Assembly: GCA_027014065.1 (NCBI GenBank)
Contig: JALWEL010000044.1
Span: forward strand, 1-15,336
From: DHVE2 group archaeon
GTDB taxonomy: Archaea > Thermoplasmatota > Thermoplasmata > Thermoplasmatales > Aciduliprofundaceae
Reading direction: 5' to 3'
Length of the DNA stretch: 15,336 nucleotides
In this document: positions 6,328 through 13,024 of the stretch, piece after piece
Layout: each line of letters starts with the position of its first letter
Numbering within the stretch: the first letter of the stretch is position 1
Position numbers and translations under genes: made by a program
The notes under the pieces: model-generated
What the model was told of the DNA's origin: nothing
The model's input: only the letters and a program-made list of their open reading frames with translations
Databases searched by the model: none

Positions 6328-6945
6328 TTAATTTCCCTCGGGGGCATATTTTTTCAGATAATATCTTTTAGCGTCTATGAAGCCCACATACAAGGCCCAT
6401 ATGGAAGTCACAATACCCCCGTAAAGCTCGGCCATTGGAAATCCAAATATTTCGTAAAAAGCGTATACCCCATAGGCTGATATTGTAAGGAGGATGAGAA
6501 CTATTGCCATCGCCTTTTCCCCATCTCGAATGGAGAAGGCAGACCATATGAGAATGGATATGGATGCTAACAAAAAGAATGTTTGCGCTAGGGGAGTATG
6601 ATACAGGGTGCCGTAAGGGGAGACGCTAAACCCGATGTACATGATAGAGGCAACGAAGAATAGAACCATTGCATAATACTTCCCTGTCTTTCCGCGATAT
6701 ACATAACTCATGCCTATAGAAAACAAAAGGAGAAAAACTCCGGTCACGAACATTCCCACATCGAACACCCAACCCACAGGGTCTCCCAGCTTACCCATTC
6801 TACTCAGTGATGAATTTGGGTCAAATAATGAAAATCCCGGGTGTAAGAGGATAGATGCAACTATAGTTACGGAAAAAACAACTATGGCTGCAATCACATA
6901 TATGAAAGTGTGCTTCTGGAACCCTTGCTTCAAATCCATTCTCAT
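6328..6945 (-). CDS. DUF998 family membrane protein
   Basis: The product is about 205 aa with six predicted membrane segments. After segment 1 comes the loop HPGFSLFDPNSSLSRMG, then GWVFDVGMFVTGVFLLLFSIG, the typical DUF998 pattern (a loop with Asn and LSxxG followed by FNxGL-like segment 2). Function of DUF998 is unknown. The reading frame extends upstream to a TTG at 6984 that overlaps the marC stop, but the ATG at 6945 fits better: a TATA-like GTTTATATC lies about 24 bases before it, arguing for its own leaderless transcript. ATG 6939 is also possible. It follows marC on the same strand and could also be read through from that operon. Confidence 0.78.
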   Translation of the reverse strand: MRMDLKQGFQKHTFIYVIAAIVVFSVTIVASILLHPGFSLFDPNSSLSRMGKLGDPVGWVFDVGMFVTGVFLLLFSIGMSYVYRGKTGKYYAMVLFFVASIMYIGFSVSPYGTLYHTPLAQTFFLLASISILIWSAFSIRDGEKAMAIVLILLTISAYGVYAFYEIFGFPMAELYGGIVTSIWALYVGFIDAKRYYLKKYAPEGN

Positions 6946-6963
6946 GTAATTAATGCGGGAGGA

Positions 6964-6972
6964 AGATATAAA
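6964..6972 (-). promoter_or_regulatory. TATA-like box for the DUF998 gene, just past the marC stop
   Basis: The minus strand reads GTTTATATC about 24 bases before the ATG at 6945. Its position right after the marC stop suggests a separate promoter. Confidence 0.4.
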
Positions 6973-6980
6973 CTTTGCCT

Positions 6981-7604
6981 TCAAAGTCCAAAATAGATAG
7001 ATATTCCATCCAATATATACTGCACCGAAAACGCCGTCACAAGGAGACCCATAACGCGGGTGAATGCTCGTGCACCCTTCTCACCCATGATTTTAGCCAT
7101 GAAATTCCCACCCACAAAGAGAAGCGCCGTGAATAGAATAACGGCAATAATTGATAAAGAAATAACCAGCGCGTCCACCGGGCCGGAGTTGTACTTGCCC
7201 ATCAAAATTATCACAAGAGATATGGCACCGGGACCGGCAAGCATAGGGGTTCCTAAGGGAACTATGGCAATATCTCCCGTTTCTTCCCTTATTTTGTCCT
7301 TCTTCCTAGTGCTGCGGGGCTTATCTCCCTCGCGGACCATCTCTATGCCAACCAATAGCATGAGTATTCCGCCGGCAATCATCAACGCAGGAATGGATAT
7401 TCCGAAAAAATCTAAGATGTACATCCCTGTGAATTGGAAGAACAAAAGGAGAAAAATGGCGGTGAGGGTTGCTTCTTTAATTATTCTTTTTTTGTCCTCC
7501 TTGCTCAAACCTGTGGAGAATGAGAGATAAAGGGGGAGCGCTGCAAACGGGTCTATCACCGCAAAAAGAGGAACGAAAATGTGGAGGAAATCAGAGAAAT
7601 TCAT
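6981..7604 (-). CDS. MarC family integral membrane protein
   Basis: The 207-aa, six-segment membrane protein has the MarC/UPF0056 layout: the opening FVPLFAVIDPFAALPLYLSF (with the conserved DPxxxLPL), AGGILMLLVGIEM in segment 3, a charged loop, then IAIVPLGTPMLAGPGAIS, the family's second conserved block (PLaiPxlaGPGai). The length is normal. MarC was named after a multiple-antibiotic-resistance locus in enterics, but its real role is unclear, so this is a family call and not a transport claim. The ATG lies 5 bases after the stop of the UPF0147 gene with no strong ribosome binding site, which suggests translational coupling. Confidence 0.9.
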   Translation of the reverse strand: MNFSDFLHIFVPLFAVIDPFAALPLYLSFSTGLSKEDKKRIIKEATLTAIFLLLFFQFTGMYILDFFGISIPALMIAGGILMLLVGIEMVREGDKPRSTRKKDKIREETGDIAIVPLGTPMLAGPGAISLVIILMGKYNSGPVDALVISLSIIAVILFTALLFVGGNFMAKIMGEKGARAFTRVMGLLVTAFSVQYILDGISIYFGL

Positions 7605-7609
7605 GTATA

Positions 7610-7882
7610 TCAGGATTGCACCATGTTGGAGAGGGTCTCAAGCTTGCCCATAGCCATGTAAACCACTGTTCTGCCATGCACGGGTATATTCGGGTCGTTT
7701 GCAATTTCATCTAATTCAAATATGGCACTTGCCACGCGAACATCCAGAGATTTGCTCTCATCCGCGAGTGTTTCCTTTGCATGGGTTATGCTTCTCCTTA
7801 TATTGCGGGGAATTGACGTGTCTTCTATTATATCATCCAATATTGCAATTATCTCCTTATACAGTTTTTCCTTCTCGTCCAT
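7610..7882 (-). CDS. UPF0147 family protein
   Basis: The 90-aa, all-helical, highly charged protein matches the archaeal UPF0147 pattern: ILDDIIEDTSIPRNIRRSI, a middle block DVRVASAIFELDEIANDPN and VHGRTVVYMAMGKLE. No function is established for the family. The ATG at 7882 is chosen over an in-frame GTG at 7891 because GAGGTGAT lies 4 bases upstream; that site overlaps the TGA of the preceding RAM-domain gene. It is the second gene of a regulator-UPF0147-marC operon. Confidence 0.9.
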   Translation of the reverse strand: MDEKEKLYKEIIAILDDIIEDTSIPRNIRRSITHAKETLADESKSLDVRVASAIFELDEIANDPNIPVHGRTVVYMAMGKLETLSNMVQS

Positions 7883-7892
7883 TCTTATCACC

Positions 7893-8198
7893 TCAGTCGA
7901 ATTTTATCCCTCTCTCCTTGTATGTGCTCACAACAAGCATCGTCTCGGTCTTGTTCACCCCCTCAAGCTTTGAGATGTCGTTTAGTATGAAATCTTTCAA
8001 GCTGGAATATTCGGGAAATTTAACCTTTATTATTATGTCGAAATTCCCGGTGGTGAGAAAAACATCCTCCACATTGTTATAACCAACCAGAGCATTAGAC
8101 ACTTCCTCTATTTTCGCCGTGTCGCAGTTTATACCAATCAGGGCGCTTACTATGTGCTTCTCATAATATTCACTCATAATTGTGTCTGTATCATCCAT
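7893..8198 (-). CDS. Stand-alone RAM (Lrp/AsnC ligand-binding) domain protein
   Basis: The 101-aa product is a single RAM domain, with a pattern like VSALIGINCD, EEVSNALVGYNNVEDVFLTTGNFDIIIKVK and LEGVNKTETMLVVSTYKE. This is the C-terminal effector-binding and oligomerising half of Lrp/AsnC regulators. No helix-turn-helix precedes it, so it cannot bind DNA alone in the usual way; such free-standing domains are thought to bind amino acids or join full-length Lrp proteins. The ATG at 8198 is favoured over the upstream TTG/GTG because GGTGATT sits 3-4 bases before it and a TATA box lies about 36 bases upstream, leaving a short leader. First gene of the operon with UPF0147 and marC, divergent from the Cas4-like gene. 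Confidence 0.85.
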   Translation of the reverse strand: MDDTDTIMSEYYEKHIVSALIGINCDTAKIEEVSNALVGYNNVEDVFLTTGNFDIIIKVKFPEYSSLKDFILNDISKLEGVNKTETMLVVSTYKERGIKFD

Positions 8199-8228
8199 GG
8201 CAATCACCGATTGAGAATACTCCACCAA

Positions 8229-8275
8229 CTATTTATATTTTTTATCTCCCTTTTTCACCGATAAAATTATATATC
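8229..8275. promoter_or_regulatory. Divergent promoters: RAM-domain operon (-) and Cas4-like gene (+)
   Basis: The minus-strand box ATATAAATAG (about 8229-8238) serves the RAM-domain gene, which has a short leader with GGTGATT. The plus-strand box AAATTATATATC (about 8264-8275), centred 25 bases before the GTG at 8295, serves the Cas4-like gene, which then has a leaderless mRNA. The two boxes are about 36 bases apart, so one bound regulator could affect both. Confidence 0.55.
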
Positions 8276-8294
8276 TCCCAGCCGTAATTATCCC

Positions 8295-9263
8295 GTGGAC
8301 TACATCTCCGCAGGGGACATTGAAAAGTATTCGTACTGCCCACTTAGCTGGTGGCTTAGCAAAAAAGAGAAAAATGTAGAAAACGAAGGAGTAAAAAAAC
8401 ATAAAGATATCAGTGAGAAGGCGAAGAAGGGAATGAAAGAGTACGAAACGGCAAAGAGCTCCGAAAGGTCAGTGCTTTATCTCGCAATAGGGGGCACGAT
8501 AGCCTCGCTGGTGGGCATTTCCATGTTCTACTCTTCCTACACCCTCGGAATAATTTTTGATGCCATAGCTGTGTTCTGGCTCTTGGCTGCCATTTACTTT
8601 CTGTGGAAATCCGAAAAATACATAACCATGTGGCATGACAACTTCAAGAGAATGATGCTCATTCTTCCATCGGCAGCCACCATTTTCTCCATTTTCGCCG
8701 TGACATTCATAATGAATCCAAATTTCCTTCTGGGATATGTACTAGAAATAGCCTCTCTCCTGTGGCTCATATTTGCCACGTTCTTCTTCTACTTAGCGTT
8801 GAGGAGCGAAATGCATTACTCGAAAATAAGAAGCGAGCTTCGATTACCTGATGGAGAAATCATATACATCGATGATCTGAAAAGAGCACCCATTTTGAAG
8901 AGCGAAAAATACAAGATATGGGGCCGCCCAGACATGCTTCTCAAAGTAAAAGAGGGCTACGTGCCCGTGGAAGTGAAGACCGGTAGAATTCCCAAGGGAC
9001 CGCTTTTTTCGCACATAATGCAGCTCACCGCTTACATGCTATTGGTGGAAGAGAACTACGGAACTCCCCCTTACGGAATATTGAAGTACGGGCCTCAAAT
9101 TTACAAAATAGAATACGAGGAAGATCTGAAAAAGATAATGCTGAAGAAGGTTGAAGAGATGCGCAAAGCCATGAAAACGGGCGAGGTACATCGCAACCAC
9201 AATCGCCCGGGAAAATGCAGGCACTGCTCCCGCCGGGACATATGTCCAGAGAGATTAGCATGA
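8295..9263 (+). CDS. Cas4-like PD-(D/E)XK nuclease with four inserted membrane segments
   Basis: The 322-aa protein has the Cas4/RecB-type nuclease signature in order: YCPLSWW with Cys15, His36, GRPD (Asp213), VEVKTG (Glu226-Lys228), QLTAYMLL (Gln243, Tyr247) and a C-terminal C308-x2-C311-x5-C317. Cys15 plus the last three would hold an Fe-S cluster, as in Cas4 and AddB-type nucleases. Between His36 and Asp213, where soluble Cas4 proteins have only a short helical part, there are four strongly hydrophobic segments (about 61-80, 84-103, 119-139 and 144-167), which would place the nuclease on the cytoplasmic face of the membrane. No CRISPR array or other cas gene is in the window, so a CRISPR role is not supported. 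The GTG start is leaderless by promoter spacing. The gene converges on the FeoC-like gene with a 9-base overlap. Family call is firm; the DNA substrate and purpose are unknown. Confidence 0.85.
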   Translation: MDYISAGDIEKYSYCPLSWWLSKKEKNVENEGVKKHKDISEKAKKGMKEYETAKSSERSVLYLAIGGTIASLVGISMFYSSYTLGIIFDAIAVFWLLAAIYFLWKSEKYITMWHDNFKRMMLILPSAATIFSIFAVTFIMNPNFLLGYVLEIASLLWLIFATFFFYLALRSEMHYSKIRSELRLPDGEIIYIDDLKRAPILKSEKYKIWGRPDMLLKVKEGYVPVEVKTGRIPKGPLFSHIMQLTAYMLLVEENYGTPPYGILKYGPQIYKIEYEEDLKKIMLKKVEEMRKAMKTGEVHRNHNRPGKCRHCSRRDICPERLA

Positions 9264-9506
9264 GCCCACCAACTTTTTCCCCTTCTCCGTGAGAAAATAA
9301 ACGGTGTAACTCCTCTCAGAGCAAACTTTCTGCAGGGGGCATGTGGAACAAATGGCGTTGTTTTCTTTTTTACCCCGAACCAAATAACCCATCTTCACCA
9401 TATGCTCCAGCATAGCAATTAAGGCGGAGTACTCCATATCCATCTCTTCGGATATTTCCGCAAGCGTTTTTCCTTCGCAAATTCCCCTAAGAACCTTCTT
9501 TATCAT
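9255..9506 (-). CDS. FeoC-like winged-helix protein with Cys cluster
   Basis: The 83-aa product starts with a helix-turn-helix pattern (LAEISEEMDMEYSALIAMLEHMVKMGYL, about 15-42) and continues with the wing region RGKKENNAICSTCPLQKVCSE. There C53-x2-C56-x5-C62 resembles the Cys cluster in the wing of FeoC, which in enterobacteria can hold a redox-sensitive Fe-S cluster and stabilises or regulates FeoB. C83, the last residue, could be a fourth ligand. It ends an operon with feoA and feoB, which supports the call. It overlaps the upstream membrane gene by 20 bases and has AGGAG 8 bases before its ATG. An alternative is a generic archaeal wHTH regulator of the operon. Confidence 0.7.
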   Translation of the reverse strand: MIKKVLRGICEGKTLAEISEEMDMEYSALIAMLEHMVKMGYLVRGKKENNAICSTCPLQKVCSERSYTVYFLTEKGKKLVGSC

Positions 9507-10062
9507 TCAGCTCTCTCCTGAATATGCTTTGCGCGAAGTATGGATAAATGGCGGGAAGTACGAGGATAAAGAGAATGAAAGAGGGAAGCACGGCAAACGG
9601 GTAAGGGGCGCAATTCTCACCTAAACAATTTATATAGTAATCGAGCAAAGTGGCCAAAAATATAGTTATTTTTATTGCTGCAAAAGCCAATAGGAGAAAA
9701 ACACCCACTAAATAGAAGGACAAACCGCTGTACAGAAACTTGAAAGTGTCGTTAGCGCCGGCGGCCATGAGGGAACCCACTAAGAGGAGAATGAACGCGT
9801 CCATCAAATCTCCAGGCGCTCTAATATCCGGAGAGAGCATAACTCCGAGGGATATAAGGAAAGAAAGAACTGCGATGAGAGAGAAAAAGAGAACTTTTTT
9901 CTCCCTGTAAAACAAAGGTATTGAGAGCAGGCTCACCAATGAGAGAATGGCCAAGTAAATTCCGGATGATATGGAAAAGTAGGCGAGAATGTTGTACACG
10001 GAGAAATAGAGAGAGAGCGCTATTAAAGAGAAAGAGTAAATCACGGCGCTTCGCACCTTCAT
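9487..10062 (-). CDS. Feo-operon membrane protein, unknown function
   Basis: The product is about 191 aa and almost entirely hydrophobic, with about six membrane segments. Between the last two segments lies a loop with CLGENC, a Cys pair that could bind metal or form a disulfide. I recognise no family. It sits between feoB and the feoC-like gene and overlaps feoC by 20 bases, so it is probably co-translated with the iron transporter and may be an accessory part of it. Start is uncertain: GTG 10074 overlaps the feoB stop (GTGA), ATG 10062 has GGAG directly against it, and GTG 10056 has GGAG at a good 6-base distance. All give nearly the same protein. Confidence 0.75.
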   Translation of the reverse strand: MKVRSAVIYSFSLIALSLYFSVYNILAYFSISSGIYLAILSLVSLLSIPLFYREKKVLFFSLIAVLSFLISLGVMLSPDIRAPGDLMDAFILLLVGSLMAAGANDTFKFLYSGLSFYLVGVFLLLAFAAIKITIFLATLLDYYINCLGENCAPYPFAVLPSFILFILVLPAIYPYFAQSIFRRELNDKEGS

Positions 10063-10070
10063 CTCCTTTT

Positions 10071-12065
10071 TCACGCGCCCACCCCCAGAAGAGTAACAAT
10101 CGTGTAGAAAGTGAATGAGAAAAGAGCGGCGAGAATGAAACCCTCTAAAATTACGAATAGGGTGAATTTTTTGCTCTTTGTCTCGTTGTATATGGTCGCG
10201 ATTGTAGCAACGCATGGCGTGTAGAAGAGCATGAATAACATAAACGAATATGCCTGAGCCCATGTCATTGATGCTAAAATTGCATCTTTGCTTCCGAACA
10301 GTACATAGAGAACATCGATAACAACTTCCTTGGCGAAGAACCCGAATATGAGGGATATTATCGCCTGGGGAGTGAGCCCGAACGCCGTGCCTATGGGAGC
10401 AATCCACTGCGCGAACATACCTATATAGCTATCGGGAGAGCCGTATTTCACGCCCCATGGGAGCGCGGCGAATATCCATATTATCGCTGCCGCACCAACA
10501 ATTATGGTTCCCGCTTTCCTCAGGAATCCTTCGCTCTTCTCCCACATGTGAATTGAAATTCCCTTCATGGTGGGCATTCTATACGGTGGCAATTCGAGAA
10601 CGAACGGCTCGCTTCTGCCGCGAAATATGGTTTTGCTGTAAATGAATCCTAAAACGAATACAACGACCATGGAGAGAATTAGAAGGCTCCAGAGCACCAG
10701 AGCGGGATTTGAAGGGAAAAATATGCTCGAGAGGAATGCAAATACCTGAATTCTGGCCCCGCATGGAATAAGAGGGTTAAGCGCAATGCTTAGTTTTCTC
10801 TCTTTCTCATCTTTAAGAGTTCGTGTCGCCATCACCGCGGGCACGTTGCATCCGAATCCAAGCATGAGAGGAATTATTCCCCGGCCTTCCAATCCCATCT
10901 TCTTCATTATGCTATCCATTAGAAACGCAACTCTCGCAAGATAGCCGGAATCCTCTAAAAATGAGAGAATCAGGAATAGTAGCATGATGACTGGGGTGAA
11001 GGTGAGCACAGCTCCGAGGCCGCGGAGCATGCCATGATTGATGAAGGATGAGAGCCAATCTGGCATGAAGGTGACCATCCAGTTATACGATAGATCCACT
11101 AAGCCGGGAATGTGCCCGCTAACTGTGCCTTTTCCGTTGAATAGCAGGTCTATGGCATCCTGAAAAGGTGCGGCCACTAAGAACACAAATTGAAAAGAGA
11201 GATACATTATAGCAAGAAAAATGGGAATTCCAAATATTTTGTGCGTAATCACGTGGTCCAGCATGTCCGTTATGGTCACACCCCCCACATTTATTGGCTC
11301 CGCAACCTCGTGAAACAACCCGTGGGCAAAAGAATATCGGAAAGAGGTCATTACGCTTTCTATATCATCCCCATAAATATCTTCGATTTCGTGCCTGAGG
11401 TGCTCCGCTAGGTGCAATATATCCCTCGCACCTTTGTCCTTTATTTTTTTAACCACTTCTACATCATTCTCTATGACCTTTATCGCATACCATCTTGCGG
11501 GCTCAAAACCGAGTTTCCTTATTTTCTCCTCTATTTTTTCTATTCTCTTTTCCACGTCCTCCGGATATTCAACCTTCTTGGGATTGAACTTCCCTCGTAG
11601 AATTTTCTCCTTCAGCTCGTCAATCCCCTTCCCCCGAATTCCCACGGCGGGAACCACAGGTAGGCCCAAAATGCGAGACATCTTCGCCACATCAATGCTG
11701 TACTTTTTCTCAGCCTCGTCAAACATATTGAGAACCACAATTATTTTAGAATGCAATTCCAAAAGCTCGGTGAGGAGATACAAATTCCTCTCTAAATTGG
11801 ACGCGTCGATTATGTCCACGATGACATCGGGCTTCTCCTCTATTATGAAATTCCTCGTTATTATCTCTTCCATAGAGTACGCGGTGAGGGAATACGTGCC
11901 CGGAAGATCCACAACCTTTACGCGAGTTCCATTTATCTCCATCTCCCCTTCCTTCTTCTCCACGGTGACCCCGGGCCAGTTGCCCACGTGCTGCTTCATT
12001 CCGGTCAATGCATTGAAAATTGTGGATTTCCCGGTGTTTGGATTGCCAGCAAGCGCAACTAGCAC
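10071..12065 (-). CDS. feoB: Ferrous iron transport protein B
   Basis: The 664-aa protein imports Fe(II) across the cytoplasmic membrane. The N-terminal G domain shows GNPNTGKS (7-14, G1), DLPG (53-56, G3) and NMFD (113-116, G4), then a helical linker (about 160-240). The membrane part has the two Gate regions: SGYLARVAF with GFGCNVPAVMATRTL (Cys406), and LNPLIPCGARIQVFAF (Cys435). YTPCVA (Cys618) lies near the C-terminus. Length is within the usual range for archaeal FeoB. The start is a GTG, 4 bases after the feoA stop, with GAGGTGAT just upstream overlapping the end of feoA, so the two are translated together. The order feoA-feoB-membrane protein-feoC-like supports a complete iron uptake operon. 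Confidence 0.97.
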   Translation of the reverse strand: MLVALAGNPNTGKSTIFNALTGMKQHVGNWPGVTVEKKEGEMEINGTRVKVVDLPGTYSLTAYSMEEIITRNFIIEEKPDVIVDIIDASNLERNLYLLTELLELHSKIIVVLNMFDEAEKKYSIDVAKMSRILGLPVVPAVGIRGKGIDELKEKILRGKFNPKKVEYPEDVEKRIEKIEEKIRKLGFEPARWYAIKVIENDVEVVKKIKDKGARDILHLAEHLRHEIEDIYGDDIESVMTSFRYSFAHGLFHEVAEPINVGGVTITDMLDHVITHKIFGIPIFLAIMYLSFQFVFLVAAPFQDAIDLLFNGKGTVSGHIPGLVDLSYNWMVTFMPDWLSSFINHGMLRGLGAVLTFTPVIMLLFLILSFLEDSGYLARVAFLMDSIMKKMGLEGRGIIPLMLGFGCNVPAVMATRTLKDEKERKLSIALNPLIPCGARIQVFAFLSSIFFPSNPALVLWSLLILSMVVVFVLGFIYSKTIFRGRSEPFVLELPPYRMPTMKGISIHMWEKSEGFLRKAGTIIVGAAAIIWIFAALPWGVKYGSPDSYIGMFAQWIAPIGTAFGLTPQAIISLIFGFFAKEVVIDVLYVLFGSKDAILASMTWAQAYSFMLFMLFYTPCVATIATIYNETKSKKFTLFVILEGFILAALFSFTFYTIVTLLGVGA

Positions 12066-12069
12066 AAAA

Positions 12070-12501
12070 TCACCTCACAAACACGCGATAGGCCATGCCG
12101 CGTCCCACGGTGAAAATTCCCCTCTCAGTTTGAACCTGCATGGGACAGCATGGCTTGATAACCTTCAATATTTTGCCCACTGCAATGCCCATTGCACCCA
12201 TGTTCTGCACAAACCCCACGCCCCCATCTATGAAAATAACCCTCACATCAGAATTCCCGGGAACGAGGGAGAGGGGGACTATTTTATCAACTTCCACATT
12301 GGCCGCTTCCTGCTTTCTGAGAGAGATAAAAAACCCGCGTATTTCGTATTCTATTGGATCTCCGAAGGGAGAAATCCTGACGACTCGCACTATAGCGCCG
12401 GGAAGGAGCCCCATGGATAACAAACGGCGGTGTATCGCACCACTTCCGCCTATCTTTTTGACTATTCCGTATTCTCCCGGCCTGAGCTCTGAAAGAAGCA
12501 T
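12070..12501 (-). CDS. feoA: FeoA protein with two tandem FeoA domains
   Basis: The 143-aa product is about twice the usual FeoA length (75-85 aa). Domain 1 (about 2-73) is typical: LSELRPGEYGIVKKIGG, then RRLLSMGLLPGAIVRVV and a strand ending near ANVEV. Domain 2 (about 78-143) repeats the pattern as IFIDGGVGFVQNMGAMGIAVGKILKVI, then RGIFTVGRGMAYRVFV. FeoA is a small SH3-like partner of FeoB. A CCPM stretch in domain 2 could touch metal. The ATG at 12501 is preceded by a GTG at 12504; neither has a ribosome binding site, and the TATA box is centred 24 bases upstream of the ATG, which fits a leaderless mRNA starting at this ATG. First gene of the feo operon. Confidence 0.93.
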   Translation of the reverse strand: MLLSELRPGEYGIVKKIGGSGAIHRRLLSMGLLPGAIVRVVRISPFGDPIEYEIRGFFISLRKQEAANVEVDKIVPLSLVPGNSDVRVIFIDGGVGFVQNMGAMGIAVGKILKVIKPCCPMQVQTERGIFTVGRGMAYRVFVR

Positions 12502-12519
12502 CACGGGAAGATTGCAAAT

Positions 12520-12580
12520 AAATATTTAAACTTATCTAAACATTTTTGGCCCACCTAAATCACGGAAAATTTAAATATAT
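12520..12580. promoter_or_regulatory. Divergent, mirrored promoters of the feo operon (-) and thi4 operon (+)
   Basis: ATATTTAAA at 12522-12530 is the minus-strand TATA box of feoA, and TTTAAATAT at 12570-12578 is the plus-strand box of the membrane protein-thi4 operon. The two 9-mers are exact inverted copies, 39 bases apart. Between them the minus strand reads TTAGGTGGGCC (12548-12558), which agrees with 9 of 11 bases of a DtxR/IdeR-type half site, but no good matching second half is seen. Confidence 0.55.
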
Positions 12581-12609
12581 TTCAGACATAAAGCCAAGAG
12601 GCGCTGAAG

Positions 12610-13023
12610 ATGGTTCCACCTATGCTCTGGGTACTGGTGTTCTTCTTTATCGCATTTATCTCTTTCCTCATTTCGCCCAGAATGTACATAGCCATACATT
12701 CATGGGTGAAGAATACTGAACCCGAAAGAATATATGAGAGAATGCACGGGATCACTTATCTGACAAATTACAGGTCGCTTATGGCCACGCTCAGCTTTCG
12801 AATGCAATATTTTTACGGGAAATGGGCCCTAATAAGCGTTCTCTGGAGCTCCGTTTTCACATTCTGGTTTGCCTCGATTCTTTTAGCCCCAATAGAATAT
12901 AGAGAAGAGGTGTGCTTTTCAACGTTTTTAATATGGATTGTCTTACCGCCCCTCATCATCTGGGGAACCGCCAAATACATGTTCAAAAAGTACAGGGAAG
13001 AGAGAAGAGGAAAACGATATTAA
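12610..13023 (+). CDS. Small membrane protein upstream of thi4, unknown function
   Basis: The 137-aa protein has about three membrane segments (about 5-22, 72-92 and 103-122), a polar loop with NTEPERIYERMHG and a strongly basic C-terminal end (KKYREERRGKRY) that should lie in the cytoplasm. I recognise no family. Its stop is one base before the thi4 ATG, so it is co-transcribed with thi4. A TATA box at about 12570-12580 lies about 35 bases before the ATG, leaving a short leader with a weak GAGG. A role in uptake of a thiamine-related compound or a metal is conceivable from its neighbour only. Confidence 0.75.
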   Translation: MVPPMLWVLVFFFIAFISFLISPRMYIAIHSWVKNTEPERIYERMHGITYLTNYRSLMATLSFRMQYFYGKWALISVLWSSVFTFWFASILLAPIEYREEVCFSTFLIWIVLPPLIIWGTAKYMFKKYREERRGKRY

Positions 13024-13024
13024 G

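Noticed and set aside
6945..6984. DUF998 start at the TTG overlapping the marC stop
   Set aside because: There is no ribosome binding site for the TTG, while a TATA-like box is correctly placed for the ATG at 6945. Still possible if coupled to marC.
7060..7530. Plus-strand open frame of 156 codons opposite marC
   Set aside because: Shadow of a firmly identified MarC family gene, with no start signals of its own.
8295..9263. Bona fide CRISPR Cas4
   Set aside because: No repeat array and no cas1, cas2 or effector gene is in the window, and the inserted membrane segments are not typical of CRISPR Cas4.
10062..10407. N-terminal extension of the feo membrane protein into feoB
   Set aside because: The extra residues are a His/Arg/Cys-rich shadow of the FeoB C-terminus; a GTG or ATG near the feoB stop is the natural start.
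11434..12420. Long plus-strand open frame opposite feoA/feoB
   Set aside because: It is the antisense of two well-supported iron transport genes, its composition (Ser/Ile/Phe-rich) is that of a shadow frame, and it has no promoter or ribosome binding site.
12548..12558. A complete DtxR/IdeR operator upstream of feoA
   Set aside because: Only one half site is a fair match; the expected inverted second half is missing, so it is reported only as a weak hint.
12938..13024. Upstream extension of Thi4
   Set aside because: The extra 29 residues overlap the membrane protein gene in another frame and do not resemble any Thi4 N-terminus.
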